The position numbers and the translations under genes are program-made. Positions 12,001 to 20,400 of a stretch of 64,000 nt of DNA are shown piece by piece. The DNA is taken from assembly GCA_021186555.1 (NCBI GenBank), contig JAJKFL010000012.1, forward strand, positions 2,331,244 through 2,395,243, read 5' to 3'. This DNA is from Reticulitermes speratus (Eukaryota; Arthropoda; Insecta; Blattodea; Rhinotermitidae). The notes beneath the pieces are model-generated. The model had not been told where the DNA came from, made no database searches, and saw only the letters and a program-made list of their open reading frames with translations. Numbering within the stretch: the first letter of the stretch is position 1; each line of letters starts with the position of its first letter.

Positions 12001-13074
12001 GAACTTTAATCCTCTTTCTAAGACATGTTTGTGTTGTGTGCTGTAATTATGAGCCTCACCCTGTCATATTGTTTGTGTCTTGGTGACCAGTCTGATGCTG
12101 GAGAGTGTAGAACAAGAGGACGAGGATGGGGAAGACGATTCAGTCGTGTGTAATGGAACAAATGTCGGTGGTGTCCACACAGATCGCAGTACAGATGGTG
12201 AGCCAGACAGTCATTAATTAAGATCCACTATATACACAAAATAATCCTCATTTTGTTGTCACATTGGTAATGTTTGCAGACTCAAGACCACTGCAAAGGA
12301 CAGACTGCAGTGCTGACAAGGAGGACGCAGCATCTGCATCCCAACCCTCGGCCACATCCGAGGACGGGTGAGTCAAGGTAGCTAACACTTTTCTTCATAC
12401 TGCAGGGATAGAGATGTTGTCACTTCATTAAGAGGTTATTCTTGTCACTTTAGTAACACACAAGCACCATGGAGCTGAGTCCTTCCTTAGACGTTAACAG
12501 TTCACCAGCTAGTCAAAAAATTCCCTGCATTTTATAGAACCCAGTGGTTTATTACCATGTTCACAAAAACCTGCCACTTGTCCCTGTTCTTAGCCAGATT
12601 AATCCGTTCCATATCCTCCCATCATGTTTCTTGAGGATTTATTTTAATATTAACCTCCCATGTGACTTCTTCCATTCAGAATGAGATTTGAAGTTCTGAT
12701 GGTGGTGAATATCGAGATTATGATGTTGGTGTGTGACACCATGTAGTTAGTTCATGCATGTCAATCCTGAAGATGGAGGCAGTAGGTTCTTCTGGAACAG
12801 CAGTGCCTGCCTACCGGACTGCACTCACAGCATCTTATCCCAGGACACATTTATGTTGAGCTTCCTATCAGATGCTCCAACTTACATTTGCCATAGTGCG
12901 TGCGCAGTTAAATTATAGCCTGCACTGCATTCTCATGATTGCATGCGTTGTTATTGTGTTCTCTGTTTCAGAGAAGATGAATATACGAAAGCGTTCTCGT
13001 CCCGTCCAAAGATCCCACGCACCCCCACTCTTCACAGCAGCACTGGCAGTAGTGGCACTGCACAACAGTGCTAG
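1..13074 (+). CDS. ARMC9: ARMC9 (LisH domain-containing ARM-repeat protein), 3' part, 5' end outside window
   Basis: ARMC9 proteins sit at the centrosome/ciliary basal body and act in cilium assembly and stability; the human gene is linked to Joubert syndrome. I joined exons 1-7, 367-583, 2623-2762, 3323-3442, 4596-4969, 5425-5644, 7247-7354, 7757-7870, 9617-9737, 10562-10748, 12091-12197, 12280-12367 and 12972-13074. All junctions are GT-AG and every phase agrees, giving about 634 residues before TAG. Matches to vertebrate ARMC9 as I remember it include HNLIGVAAEL, LLFQALRW, the ARM-repeat segment with LEYSTALLMNLCL, IPYVNGTLYSLL, an acidic run (SDEENDDDDT), GELSGYQLL, and a C-terminal KAFSSRPKIPRTP motif. 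The N-terminal LisH domain must lie upstream. Introns carry SINE, LINE, MITE and satellite insertions, but no exon is broken. Identification rests on remembered family sequence; an alignment would settle exon 1-7 and the acceptor at 3323. Confidence 0.93.
367..583 (+). CDS. ARMC9: ARMC9 exon: helical/coiled region before the ARM repeats
   Basis: Acceptor TTTGCAG at 360-366 and donor GTGAGT at 584. It encodes 72 codons plus one base, from ESWVSHL to KLHKDHHNLIG. The LRRRYQKLHKDHHNLIG end matches the YLKRYNKIQADYHNLIG segment of vertebrate ARMC9, a predicted coiled coil. Confidence 0.9.
1380..1490. repeat. Inverted repeat with perfect 19-bp outer arms
   Basis: Arms at 1380-1398 and 1472-1490 are exact reverse complements, enclosing a 73-base interior that has partial further pairing around AGCAGCT/AGCTGC. 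It lies in an ARMC9 intron. It is either a foldback element or a transcribed hairpin. Confidence 0.75.
2623..2762 (+). CDS. ARMC9: ARMC9 exon
   Basis: Acceptor AAATTTGTAG, donor GTGACT at 2763. It continues HNLIG with VAAELTGALESSVKG, matching VTAELVDSLEATVSG of the vertebrate protein, and exits in phase 0. The 88-bp tandem array begins about 45 bases into the following intron. Confidence 0.9.
2806..3322 (+). repeat. 88-bp tandem array in an ARMC9 intron
   Basis: The motif ACTGACACTTGCAGGCA recurs at about 2921, 3009, 3097 and 3185, a period of 88. Two sub-types occur: central units with TTTACTGCACAGTAGTTCAG, and outer units with CAGAGTTACGTGGACCACAG. The order is outer, three central, outer. 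The last diverged unit runs into the exon at 3323. Confidence 0.88.
3323..3442 (+). CDS. ARMC9: ARMC9 exon next to the 88-bp array
   Basis: It encodes 40 codons including LDFRKIKQHL and LLLFQALRW, equivalent to [27 protein letters not shown] in vertebrates. The donor GTGAGA at 3443 is clear. The acceptor (CATGATAG at 3315-3322) was chosen because it gives the required phase 0; its pyrimidine tract is poor. The first ~30 bases resemble the neighbouring 88-bp repeat unit. Confidence 0.8.
3878..4211 (+). mobile_element. Tigger/pogo-like non-autonomous DNA transposon
   Basis: The left end CAGGCAATCCTCCTATCCG follows a TA and resembles pogo/Tigger termini. The right end, reverse complemented, reads like AGTCAATCCTTGCTATTCG, so the ends are inverted repeats. 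Inside, an ATG at 4109 opens MASKRSASEKF, which resembles the start of Tigger-type transposases. The rest of the transposase is missing, so this is a deletion derivative in an ARMC9 intron. Confidence 0.6.
4596..4969 (+). CDS. ARMC9: ARMC9 exon: start of armadillo-repeat region
   Basis: Acceptor TGGATTACAG, donor GTGCGT at 4970. The 374-nt exon encodes HITKSPSEDR through LATLQKLSLR. It contains ARLVNTLASLRSGRDYL, matching ARLINAFASLAEGRLYL of vertebrate ARMC9. The middle carries a His/Pro-rich insertion (roughly SVPHTPSVLEHH to THASTPHPLQQ). Confidence 0.92.
5425..5644 (+). CDS. ARMC9: ARMC9 exon: core ARM repeat
   Basis: Acceptor GTGTTCCAG, donor GTGAGT at 5645. It encodes VAMIDLGLVEWLIQRL and LEYSTALLMNLCL, among the best conserved parts of the ARMC9 family (MIQDGLIFWLV and LEYSVALLMNLCL in human). 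The exit phase is 0. Confidence 0.95.
5673..6085 (-). mobile_element. tRNA-derived SINE (family C) with 9-bp target duplication
   Basis: The high-coordinate end is tRNA-like on the minus strand, with the RNA polymerase III B-box-like core GGTTCGCGGGTTCGATCC. The low-coordinate end is an ATT-type tail (5673-5688). The direct repeat CTCATATAT flanks it at 5664-5672 and 6086-6094. It sits in the ARMC9 intron just after the donor at 5645. A relative lies at 52923-53188. Confidence 0.8.
6112..6345 (-). mobile_element. Degenerate SINE, family B
   Basis: It shares the block order of the intact copy at 36569-36848: pro-tail, TAGCTCCA.ACATTCTTAACC, CAGCCACTTTA, then TAGGAGGCTGGGTG and GTCTGGAC. The tRNA-like head is eroded. 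Confidence 0.6.
7247..7354 (+). CDS. ARMC9: ARMC9 exon: ARM repeat
   Basis: Acceptor TTTTGCAG, donor GTTAGT at 7355. Its 36 codons include AIPYVNGTLYSLLAHPQL and GLCGVLEYYLK, matching IQPYVNGALYSILSVPSI and GMEDILRCFIK in vertebrate ARMC9. Confidence 0.94.
7757..7870 (+). CDS. ARMC9: ARMC9 exon: end of ARM domain and acidic linker
   Basis: Acceptor TATACCACAG, donor GTACGT at 7871. It encodes SKQLEYILKLHRG (compare IRQIEFIIKQLNS) and then an Asp/Glu-rich run, SSTSDEENDDDDT. Confidence 0.93.
8010..8253 (+). mobile_element. Degenerate SINE, family A
   Basis: It aligns by eye to the family A copy at 21373-21632, including TGTGGTGG, TTCATTCATT and the 3' end ACAGTGCTGTTAAATAA (compare ACAGCGTCGTTAAACAA). 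It lies in an ARMC9 intron. Confidence 0.55.
8720..9241 (+). mobile_element. LINE fragment: C-terminal end of an RTE-type endonuclease/reverse transcriptase
   Basis: A 173-codon open frame in an ARMC9 intron encodes the C-terminal part typical of RTE-like non-LTR retrotransposons: YIWSVALCGAETWTLR, then ESFEKWRWRRMEKISWTDRV, then RRKANWIGHILRRNCLLKHV and GRRGRRRKQLLDDL. The catalytic reverse-transcriptase core is absent, so the copy is 5'-truncated, as LINEs usually are. It ends with an ATG/ATGATG microsatellite-like tail. The intact frame suggests a young insertion. It is not a host gene. Confidence 0.85.
9617..9737 (+). CDS. ARMC9: ARMC9 exon: acidic tail and GELSG motif
   Basis: Acceptor GTTGAATAG, donor GTCAGT at 9738. 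It encodes EEVDLLEEELDSDDPVRSLQ followed by GELSGYQLLYQQYRLVF, equivalent to the GELSGEKLLTTEYLGIM segment of human ARMC9. Confidence 0.92.
9969..10240 (-). mobile_element. LINE 3'-end fragment
   Basis: On the minus strand it encodes remnants like AQDRDKWQALV followed by a degenerate tail to the conserved end that reads CTCCATGGAGCAGAGTC on the plus strand. Related fragments lie at 10850, 12465, 19736 and 46285, all in the same orientation. Confidence 0.6.
10562..10748 (+). CDS. ARMC9: ARMC9 exon: low-complexity C-terminal region
   Basis: Acceptor ATTCCTGTAG, donor GTGAGT at 10749; phases 1 in and 2 out agree with both neighbours. It encodes a Ser/Pro-rich stretch (VVHPSSSSSPARSVG) and a charged segment (HNAENKEEAVSEM). 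Vertebrate ARMC9 is poorly conserved here, so support comes from phase and position. Confidence 0.82.
10850..11420 (-). mobile_element. LINE 3'-end fragment, longer copy
   Basis: It begins with ACTCCATGGAGCAGAGTCC on plus and contains CCTGTTGTCCCTATCCTGAGCC, which on minus reads as the conserved QDRD-type motif near the LINE protein end. It lies in an ARMC9 intron. Confidence 0.65.
11825..12010. mobile_element. Foldback/MITE-like element (diverged)
   Basis: Left arm TGTGGGATGCCACACTGTC and right arm GACACTGTGTCACATCCCAG pair imperfectly. The centre has the family's hallmark, two opposed copies around CCTGAAGATGAGGGCACTAC. It lies in an ARMC9 intron. Confidence 0.55.
12091..12197 (+). CDS. 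ARMC9: ARMC9 exon
   Basis: Acceptor TGGTGACCAG, donor GTGAGC at 12198. It encodes SLMLESVEQEDEDGEDD and onward, an acidic low-complexity stretch. Phase 2 in and 1 out match the flanking exons. Confidence 0.8.
12280..12367 (+). CDS. ARMC9: ARMC9 exon
   Basis: Acceptor GTTTGCAG, donor GTGAGT at 12368. It encodes DSRPLQRTDCSADKED and a Ser/Ala-rich end; only an 82-base intron separates it from the previous exon. Phases agree. Confidence 0.8.
12465..12680 (-). mobile_element. LINE 3'-end fragment
   Basis: It carries CACCATGGAGCTGAGTCC and CCACTTGTCCCTGTTCTTAG, the same block pair as the copy at 10850. It is diverged and 5'-truncated. Confidence 0.6.
12972..13074 (+). CDS. ARMC9: ARMC9 terminal exon with stop
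   Basis: Acceptor CTCTGTTTCAG. It encodes EDEYTKAFSSRPKIPRTPTL and ends at TAG (13072-13074). The AF..RP..PRTP pattern matches SAFTCKPRAPCTPE in the vertebrate C terminus, which supports both the frame and the stop. Confidence 0.88.
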
Positions 13075-14650
13075 ACAGCTGACCATGTTTCTTCATCAGC
13101 TTATGTTCTGTGATATTGGTTAATGAGAGGGCTCCAGAAATACAGTCACACAGTTACCACCAGTTAGCTGGTACTGATCACTAGCAAATATAAAGCATAT
13201 TGAGAATTCAGGTCACCTGAGATGTGAATTATTTGCTGCGTTCATGTTTCATGATGAATCCAGCGTTACATCCAACGAGGCCTGAATCTTCAACAAAATG
13301 GTTTTGGAAACATTGAATGTCACATAGAGGAAATTGCTAGTGTATGGGAGAGGGCATTGTGTTAAGGTGCTAGTAGATTTAAAGTGTGATTCTGGTACCC
13401 TGGATTACAGGTGATTTTATTTATGTTACATTTTCTAGTCATGTAAGTTATTTATGCTGTTGGATTTTTGTTTTATATAAATAATTCTGTGACACATACT
13501 GTTATCAAATCGTGAAAAAAACAAGTTTATTATCAAAAGATTGTTAAGCACAATACACAAACAACACACACTCATTCACATAATATAATATTAACCTTTA
13601 AAAAGGCTTTTACATAAATCAGATGTGACTGTACATGCATTTTGTGAAGTTTGTTTTTGTGACCAAAATGTGTGGTCAGTTGACCTTTTTACAATGGTCC
13701 CATCGTGTCCGGTTTGCATAAACATGAATTAGATTCTAGCAGAGTGGGCACATCTTTTGTGTGAAGCACCAGTACGTGAGTTAAGTTATACAGCACTGCT
13801 GCCGAATTGCTGAGTGCAGTTATGAACCGGTTGTGGTATTTCTGAGATCATGTCTCACTGAGTGGCTGAGAGTGATAAATTTAAAATACAGAATTAAGTT
13901 CGGTAGAACACTGCATGTCGATATTCAAACCACTAGTTGAGCGCAAGTTGTGGGCACAGCACAAGATCAGGCAGCTCGCTATAACTTGTATGTAGCCATT
14001 TTTGTGTAATCATGCCCATACGGTCATTTAGCACACTGTCGACTGACACTGACTGCTGTGTCCGGACAGCTGTACCACATTTCAAAACACTTTGAAGTTG
14101 GCACTCAAATTGTGCTAATATGTCATCCTGTCAAAATAATCCTGCCCTTTGCTCTTCTCTGATCTCTCTATTTGCAATTTTGAGTCTCAATACACAACAA
14201 CGAAAGTTTAATGTGAATACATTTTCTGTAACCTTTAAACACAGCTGGAAGGGTGCGTAGAGTGCCATTAAAAAGTCTTATAGAGGTTGGTAGGCCTTGC
14301 ATAAATATCTGTGCTTCAAAAAGACAGGCCACGCTGTATTTTGGACTCACACTGTCTGGAACTCTGCAGTCCAATGTGGGCAAGAATAAGAAGTGTTTTA
14401 TAATAAATATGTAGACGATATTGTAGCAGTAGCAGCAAGTCGTTGGCAATACTGTATCATGGATATCCACCTGGAACAGCAGAAGTGATCACACTTAGGA
14501 CAGGTGAAACGGACATAGGCGTGGTGTGGATAGACACCGTGTAAAGTTAAACTGCAATAACAGTGTAGAATCAGATGATGTGGCACTTCTGATAGTCCAG
14601 CGTAAAAATTGGCACATGCTAGTGAGTGAGTTTCAGTAAAAAATGAAAAG
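13075..14650. other. ARMC9 3' UTR and intergenic stretch
   Basis: No convincing coding exon. The first several hundred bases are presumably 3' UTR. I saw no AATAAA between 13075 and 13620; the nearest variants are AT-rich runs near 13474 and 13580. The rest is unremarkable up to the 29-bp array. Confidence 0.45.
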
Positions 14651-14654
14651 CGAG

Positions 14655-16048
14655 TCATAGCAGCATGTGCCAAACGAACTGATTAATGGTGACGTGCCAA
14701 ACCAACTGATTAGTGGCGGCATGTGCCAAAGCAGCTGATTAGTGGCAGCATGTGCCAAAGCAGCTGATTAGTGGCAGCATGTGCCAAAGCAGCTGATTAG
14801 TGGCGGCATGTGCCAAAGCAGCTGATTAGTGGTGGCATGTGCCAAAGCAGCTGATTAGTGGTGGCATGTGCCAAAGCAGCTGATTAGTGGCGGCATGTGC
14901 CAAAGCAGCTGATTAGTGGCGGCATGTGCCAAAGCAGCTGATTAGTGGTGGCATGTGCCAAAGCAGCTGATTAGTGGCGGCATGTGCCAAAGCAACTGAT
15001 TAGTGGTGCATGTGCCAAAGCAGCTGATTAGTGGCGGCATGTGCCAAAGCAACTGATTAGTGGCGGCATGTGCCAAAGCAGCTGATTAGTGGTGGCATGT
15101 GCCAAAGCAGCTGATTAGTGGCGGCATGTGCCAAAGCAACTGATTAGTGGCGGCATGTGCCAAAGCAGCTGATTAGTGGTGGCATGTGCCAAACCAACTG
15201 ATCAGTGGTGACGTGCCAAACCAACTGATTAGTGGTGGCATGTGCCAAAGCAGCTGATTAGTGGTGGCATGTGCCAAAGCAGCTGATTAGTGGTGGCATG
15301 TGCCAAAGCAGCTGATTAGTGGCGGCATGTGCCAAAGCAACTGATTAGTGGCGGCATGTGCCAAAGCAGCTGATTAGTGGTGGCATGTGCCAAACCAACT
15401 GATCAGTGGTGACGTGCCAAACCAACTGATTAGTGGTGGCATGTGCCAAAGCAGCTGATTAGTGGTGGCATGTACCAAAGCAGCTGATTAGTGGTGGCAT
15501 GTGCCAAACCAACTGATCAGTGGTGACGTGCCAAACCAACTGATTAGTGGTGGCATGTGCCAAAGCAGCTGATTAGTGGTGGCATGTGCCAAAGCAGCTG
15601 ATTAGTGGTGGCATGTGCCAAAGCAGCTGATTAGTGGCGGCATGTGCCAAAGCAGCTGATTAGTGGCGGCATGTGCCAAAGCAGCTGATTAGTGGCGGCA
15701 TGTGCCAAAGCAGCTGATTAGTGGCGGCATGTGCCAAACCAACTGATCAGTGGTGACGTGCCAAACCAACTGATTAGTGGTGGCATGTGCCAAAGCAGCT
15801 GATTAGTGGTGGCATGTGCCAAAGCAGCTGATTAGTGGCGGCATGTGCCAAACCAACTGATTAGTGGCGGCATGTGCCAAAGCAGCTGATTAGTGGCGGC
15901 ATGTGCCAAAGCAGCTGATTAGTGGTGGCATGTGCCAAAGCAGCTGATTAGTGGTGGCATGTGCCAAAGCAGCTGATTAGTGGTGGCATGTGCCAAAGCA
16001 GCTGATTAGTGGCGGCATGTGCCAAAGCAGCTGATTAGTGGTGGCACT
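14655..16048 (+). repeat. 29-bp satellite array, about 48 copies
   Basis: The unit CAGCTGATTAGTGGCGG plus CATGTGCCAAAG repeats head to tail with a strict 29-base step and no spacers. Each unit contains the E-box CAGCTG and an ATTA core. A shorter variant (ATCAGTGGTGACGTGCC) is interspersed at about 15201, 15402, 15516 and 15746. It starts ~1.6 kb after the ARMC9 stop. Confidence 0.95.
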
Positions 16049-16680
16049 GCTTTAGCTCGATTGCCATCTCATATGATTCAGTTTGCCATTTTCTGTTCTT
16101 ACAATCAGCAGTGCTTGTCTGTCTCAAGTGTTTCTTGCTTTTATTTGCAATGTTCATACCCTTCCCATGTCAAAGGTGAATGAAGGTGCTGATGGCAGTA
16201 GACATATGTCACAGTGACACTGACAGAGAGGTGTTAAAGACATTGTCACAGTGACACTGACAGAGAAGTCAGAGCACATCCCAGCATATCCAGTAGCTCA
16301 GCTGGACTGTCGGAAGGCAGATGAACATAGTTCCAGGGCACTGTTTGTGGCTCCATAAAATGTAAAATAGCTGTCATTCCCCAGCGACATACATCTAGGT
16401 ACAAATTTTGAACATTATTGTTACACCTTCTATGTACTGTGTGTTGGTCTGCAGTGTCTGCCTAGTTCTGAAGAATCACAACATTTTCTTATTCCTAATA
16501 TTCCTAGTTCCAAGTTCTCACAAAGGCGATTTTTCTAGAGGCTGATACACAATGGTGACCAGAACGATTGCCGTCTTCCAGTGTTCTGTTGGACTGTCAT
16601 TGAGTTTCCTAATTCTCTGCACATCCACTATTCCAGTAATTATCCATATATCCATTTATACAGAAACTAAACTAACTTAC

Positions 16681-17463
16681 CTAAGCCCTCATCCCCGTGG
16701 CCTCCACTGGAGAACGAATCACCTCCAGAATATCCGCCATGACCACCTCCGAATCCACCATGCTGTAGCGCTCCTCGTACCACGAATCGCACGCTGTACT
16801 ATTCCTCCGTGACCACCAATCCGCCACTGCTGTAGCTACTTCCTCCATGGCCACCTAATCCGCCACCGCTGTAGCTACTTCCTCCATGGCCACCTAATCC
16901 GCCACTGCTGTAGCTACTTCCTCCATGTCCAAATCCGCCACTGCTGTAACTGCTTCCTCCATACCCACCTCCTAATCCGCCACTGCTGTAGCTACTTCCT
17001 CCATGGCCACCTAATCCGCCACTGCTGTAGCTGCTTCCTCCATGTCCGAATCCACCACTACTGTAACTGCTCCCACCATGGCCACCTCCCAAGCTTCCAA
17101 GACTGTAACCTTTGAGGCTTCCACCACTGGAATATCCGCTGCCGTGACCTCCAAGTCCACCACTGCTGTATCCACCTCCTCCATGGCCACCCCCAAGTCC
17201 GCCACTGCTGTAACTGCTTCCACCATGGCCACCTCCCAAGCTTCCAAGACTGTAACCTTTGAGGCTTCCACCACTGGAATATCCGCTGCCGTGACCTCCA
17301 AGTCCACCACTGCTGTATCCACCTCCTCCATGGCCACCCCCAAGTCCGCCACTGCTGTAACTATAACCGCCGCCTCCGTGGCCTCCACTGCTAATTCCTT
17401 TGAAACCGCCACTGCTATATCCACCTCCAAACCCGCCATGGCCACCTCCACCGAAGCTGTAAC
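16681..17463 (-). CDS. Glycine-repeat exon
   Basis: On minus: acceptor TTACTGGTTACAG (17476-17464), donor GTAAGT (16680-16675). It encodes YSFGGGGHGGFGGGYSSGG, then a 49-residue (147-bp) unit present twice (period visible as GACTGTAACC at 17101 and 17248 on plus). Shorter 13-14 residue SSYSSGGLGGHGG units follow, and the exon ends GGHGGYSGGDSFSSGGHGDEG. A TAG arises at about 16801-16799 through three 1-base deletions whose sum restores the frame. Confidence 0.75.
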
Positions 17464-20400
17464 CTGTAACCAGTAACCGTACTTTAATGCCTGTTGCCGC
17501 TACAGGTCATTTGCTAGTTCTTGGTCAGTGCAGCCACTTTTACGGACAGAAGAGACATTTTCCGAAACATGTTCGGTCTCATGATTGTGTGAGGTGTAGT
17601 GGACTAATGGCGGTGATTGTAAATAATACTGTATTCCGGGATGTGACGCCGTGTGGTGTAGACATTTACCTATGTTTCGGAGTCGGTTGTTGTCTGATCT
17701 TCGAGGTAGAAAAACGTACTTATTCGTTAAGGTCATAGCATTTATTTACCCGCGAATTCAGTTATGTTAATACTGCGAATTTCATGAAGGGAACGTGAAT
17801 TACCCAAGCTGAAACATGTTTTTTTTGTGGTGAAGGGCCCCGCAGCAGATGCTACGGACGCACCGCACCTTGAGGCATATCGTGCAACCCCTGTGATGAA
17901 GATGAAAGATGATCAGTTTTTTTCAGTTTTACAAGTAATGGAGCACCGGTGGAATGAAAGTGACAGAGGAAAACCGAAGTACTCGGGGGAAAAACCTGTC
18001 CCAGTGCCACTTTGTCCACCACAAATCCCACATGGACTGACCCGGGAGCGGAAGTAGTTTTCTGTGATTTCTGTCCCCCCGCCCAGATAGATCCCGGCAT
18101 AATATCTGAAAATAACTTGCGGCCTTCTTATGTGTGTATTCTCAACGCACTGAATGGCCTCTGTAATTGATAAGTTGTCTTGAAATAACATGTTAATAAA
18201 ATAAATATGTAAAGTATGTGAAATGTTATCCGTGGTGTAAGGACTGAATAAACAGAATAATTGCACTGGCCACATGTAACATATCCGATGGCTATCAGTA
18301 AAAGACAGTCGACAATTCCGATGCTCCTTTGTTTCTTTTATTTTTTTTTTAAAGAAATATGGTGGCAGTTTTTATTATGTTGGTGGTTTGAAATTTCTCC
18401 TAAACTTGGAATCTTGTGCTCAGATGTGTGTTTATGCTGTCACTCTCCGTGCAGTTGGTAAGTAATTACAGGAAACTTGTTTCTTTTCGTTTGTTTCAGT
18501 TGTTGCATGATTATCGTTGCGAGGTTAATGCCAAAGACATGTTACCTGAAAGTAACCCATCGAGGATTAAACGGGGCATGCACGAAGCGAAGGGAGTTGT
18601 TAGCTGGTGCTAAAGAAAGCATGGCTGTGTGTTGCTTGCATCTGGGGCTACAGATTTTCAGTTTAGAAAACTAAGTACTAGTATTTTCTCCTCTGCTTCT
18701 TCCAACAGATCGAACGAATATACCCATAAGACATAGCCATTAAATCTTCAGAAATTTTGTGCAATATGTAACCAACTCCAAGCAACAAAGTCTTCAATAA
18801 CGAATTTAATAGCAAACTAATCAAGGAATTCGCAAGCGCCTATCACTGTGCCATACCGTGTCCTCACCTCCATCCTATTTCTTTACGAAAAAAATTTTAG
18901 TATATTCCCATCAACGCCTAGGTCTTGCAAGTTGCCTTATCGAATTTTCCGACCAGAACTTTATATGTATATCTTAACTCGCACCTGCATGCAGTATGCA
19001 CCGCCCATCTTATATTTTATTTCATCATTCTAATATAATTTGATGAATGTAAAGTATGCTATATATATGCGGTAGATTATTTGCCATGCATTTATTATAT
19101 ATGTTATATATATATATATATTATAAGTGCTATTTTATGTGAAAAGGAACAGGTAAGGATTAACTGCTCTGGCTGCCTAACCAAAACTATGTGAGGGGGT
19201 ATGAAAGGACGTGGGGGTATAACTCCATATGTTTCGATACACCGTAACCAGATGCAGATAAGTGGTCCGATTTAGCTGGTGAGAAAGCCATTGGTTCGGA
19301 GCTTGAGCGGACCGTACTGGGACTCAAACCCCGATCATCCGTGTCCCAGGAATTATGTCATAATCATTGGAATTGCGCGGTGTCAATATTTGGAACTGAA
19401 GATCGCACTGTAAACAAAATCAGTCGCAATTGATTTAGATCCTTTCTGTTTAGTAATAATCTCCCTGTTTATCTGATGCCGTTGGTGTGACCGAGTCGCA
19501 CACCGGTTGCCATTTTCTGTGTCAGATAAACACTCAAGCTGAAGAAATAATGGAGCCTTGAGAATAAAACACAGCATGCCCAAATGAGATGGCAGCACTA
19601 AGATTGATGAAATTAGCGTTTGGTTTTCTCGAAGAATAAAGAGGCCGTGGAGTATCGCGTGAATATTATAGCAGACTTACATGTTACGTCACATGGCTAA
19701 TCACAATATCAAAATTATTGAAAGGCTGATCTTCCAGCTGACTTGACTTCACGGATGAAAGTCATGTTTCAGAAGCTAACAGTTTCTCTGCGTTTTAAGG
19801 AATCCCAATGTTCATTACCGTGTTCACAAGACCCTGATTTTTGTTCTTATCTTAAGACAGATGAATCCAGTTTACTCCCTCCAGTCATATTGCTTTTAAG
19901 ATCCATTTTAATATCCTGCTATCTACGCCTGGGTCTTTCAAGTGCCTTCTTTACTTCAGGTTTCCCCACCAAAATCCTGTGTGCATTTCTCTTCTCCCCC
20001 ATGTGTGCCACATGCTCCGCTATGCCATTCCTCCGTCATTTGACTGCCCTCATTATGTTTGATGAGCAGACAGATCGTGAAACTCCTCATGCGAATTTCT
20101 CCAATCGCCTTACACTTCATTCTAACTTTCCAGAGCAGAGTTATTGCATGCGGTCAGCCGCAGCGAACTTAAGTGCCTTTTGTGTGCTGTGACACGTGGC
20201 TAAGTAGGCCCACGTGTCTGCAAGCCGTCGTGCTGCAAAACTGCTATCAACTGTGTATGCAGAATTTAAGAAGATTTTGGTTGGCAAGCTTCGTAGAAAG
20301 AAACTGCGCCGTAGATACAGGCATAGTTGAAAGGTAAAAGGTAAGGATGTGCCTATCCGCGCCATGAAGGCATATAGGGGGAACAGAGGTATAGCTCCAC

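Noticed and set aside
17011..17476. Ser/Thr/Ala-rich plus-strand frame and Val/Ala-rich minus-strand frame over the glycine-rich exon
   Set aside because: The third reading (Gly/Ser/Tyr repeats on minus) has good splice sites, regular repeat structure and a matching signal-peptide exon; the other two are shadows.
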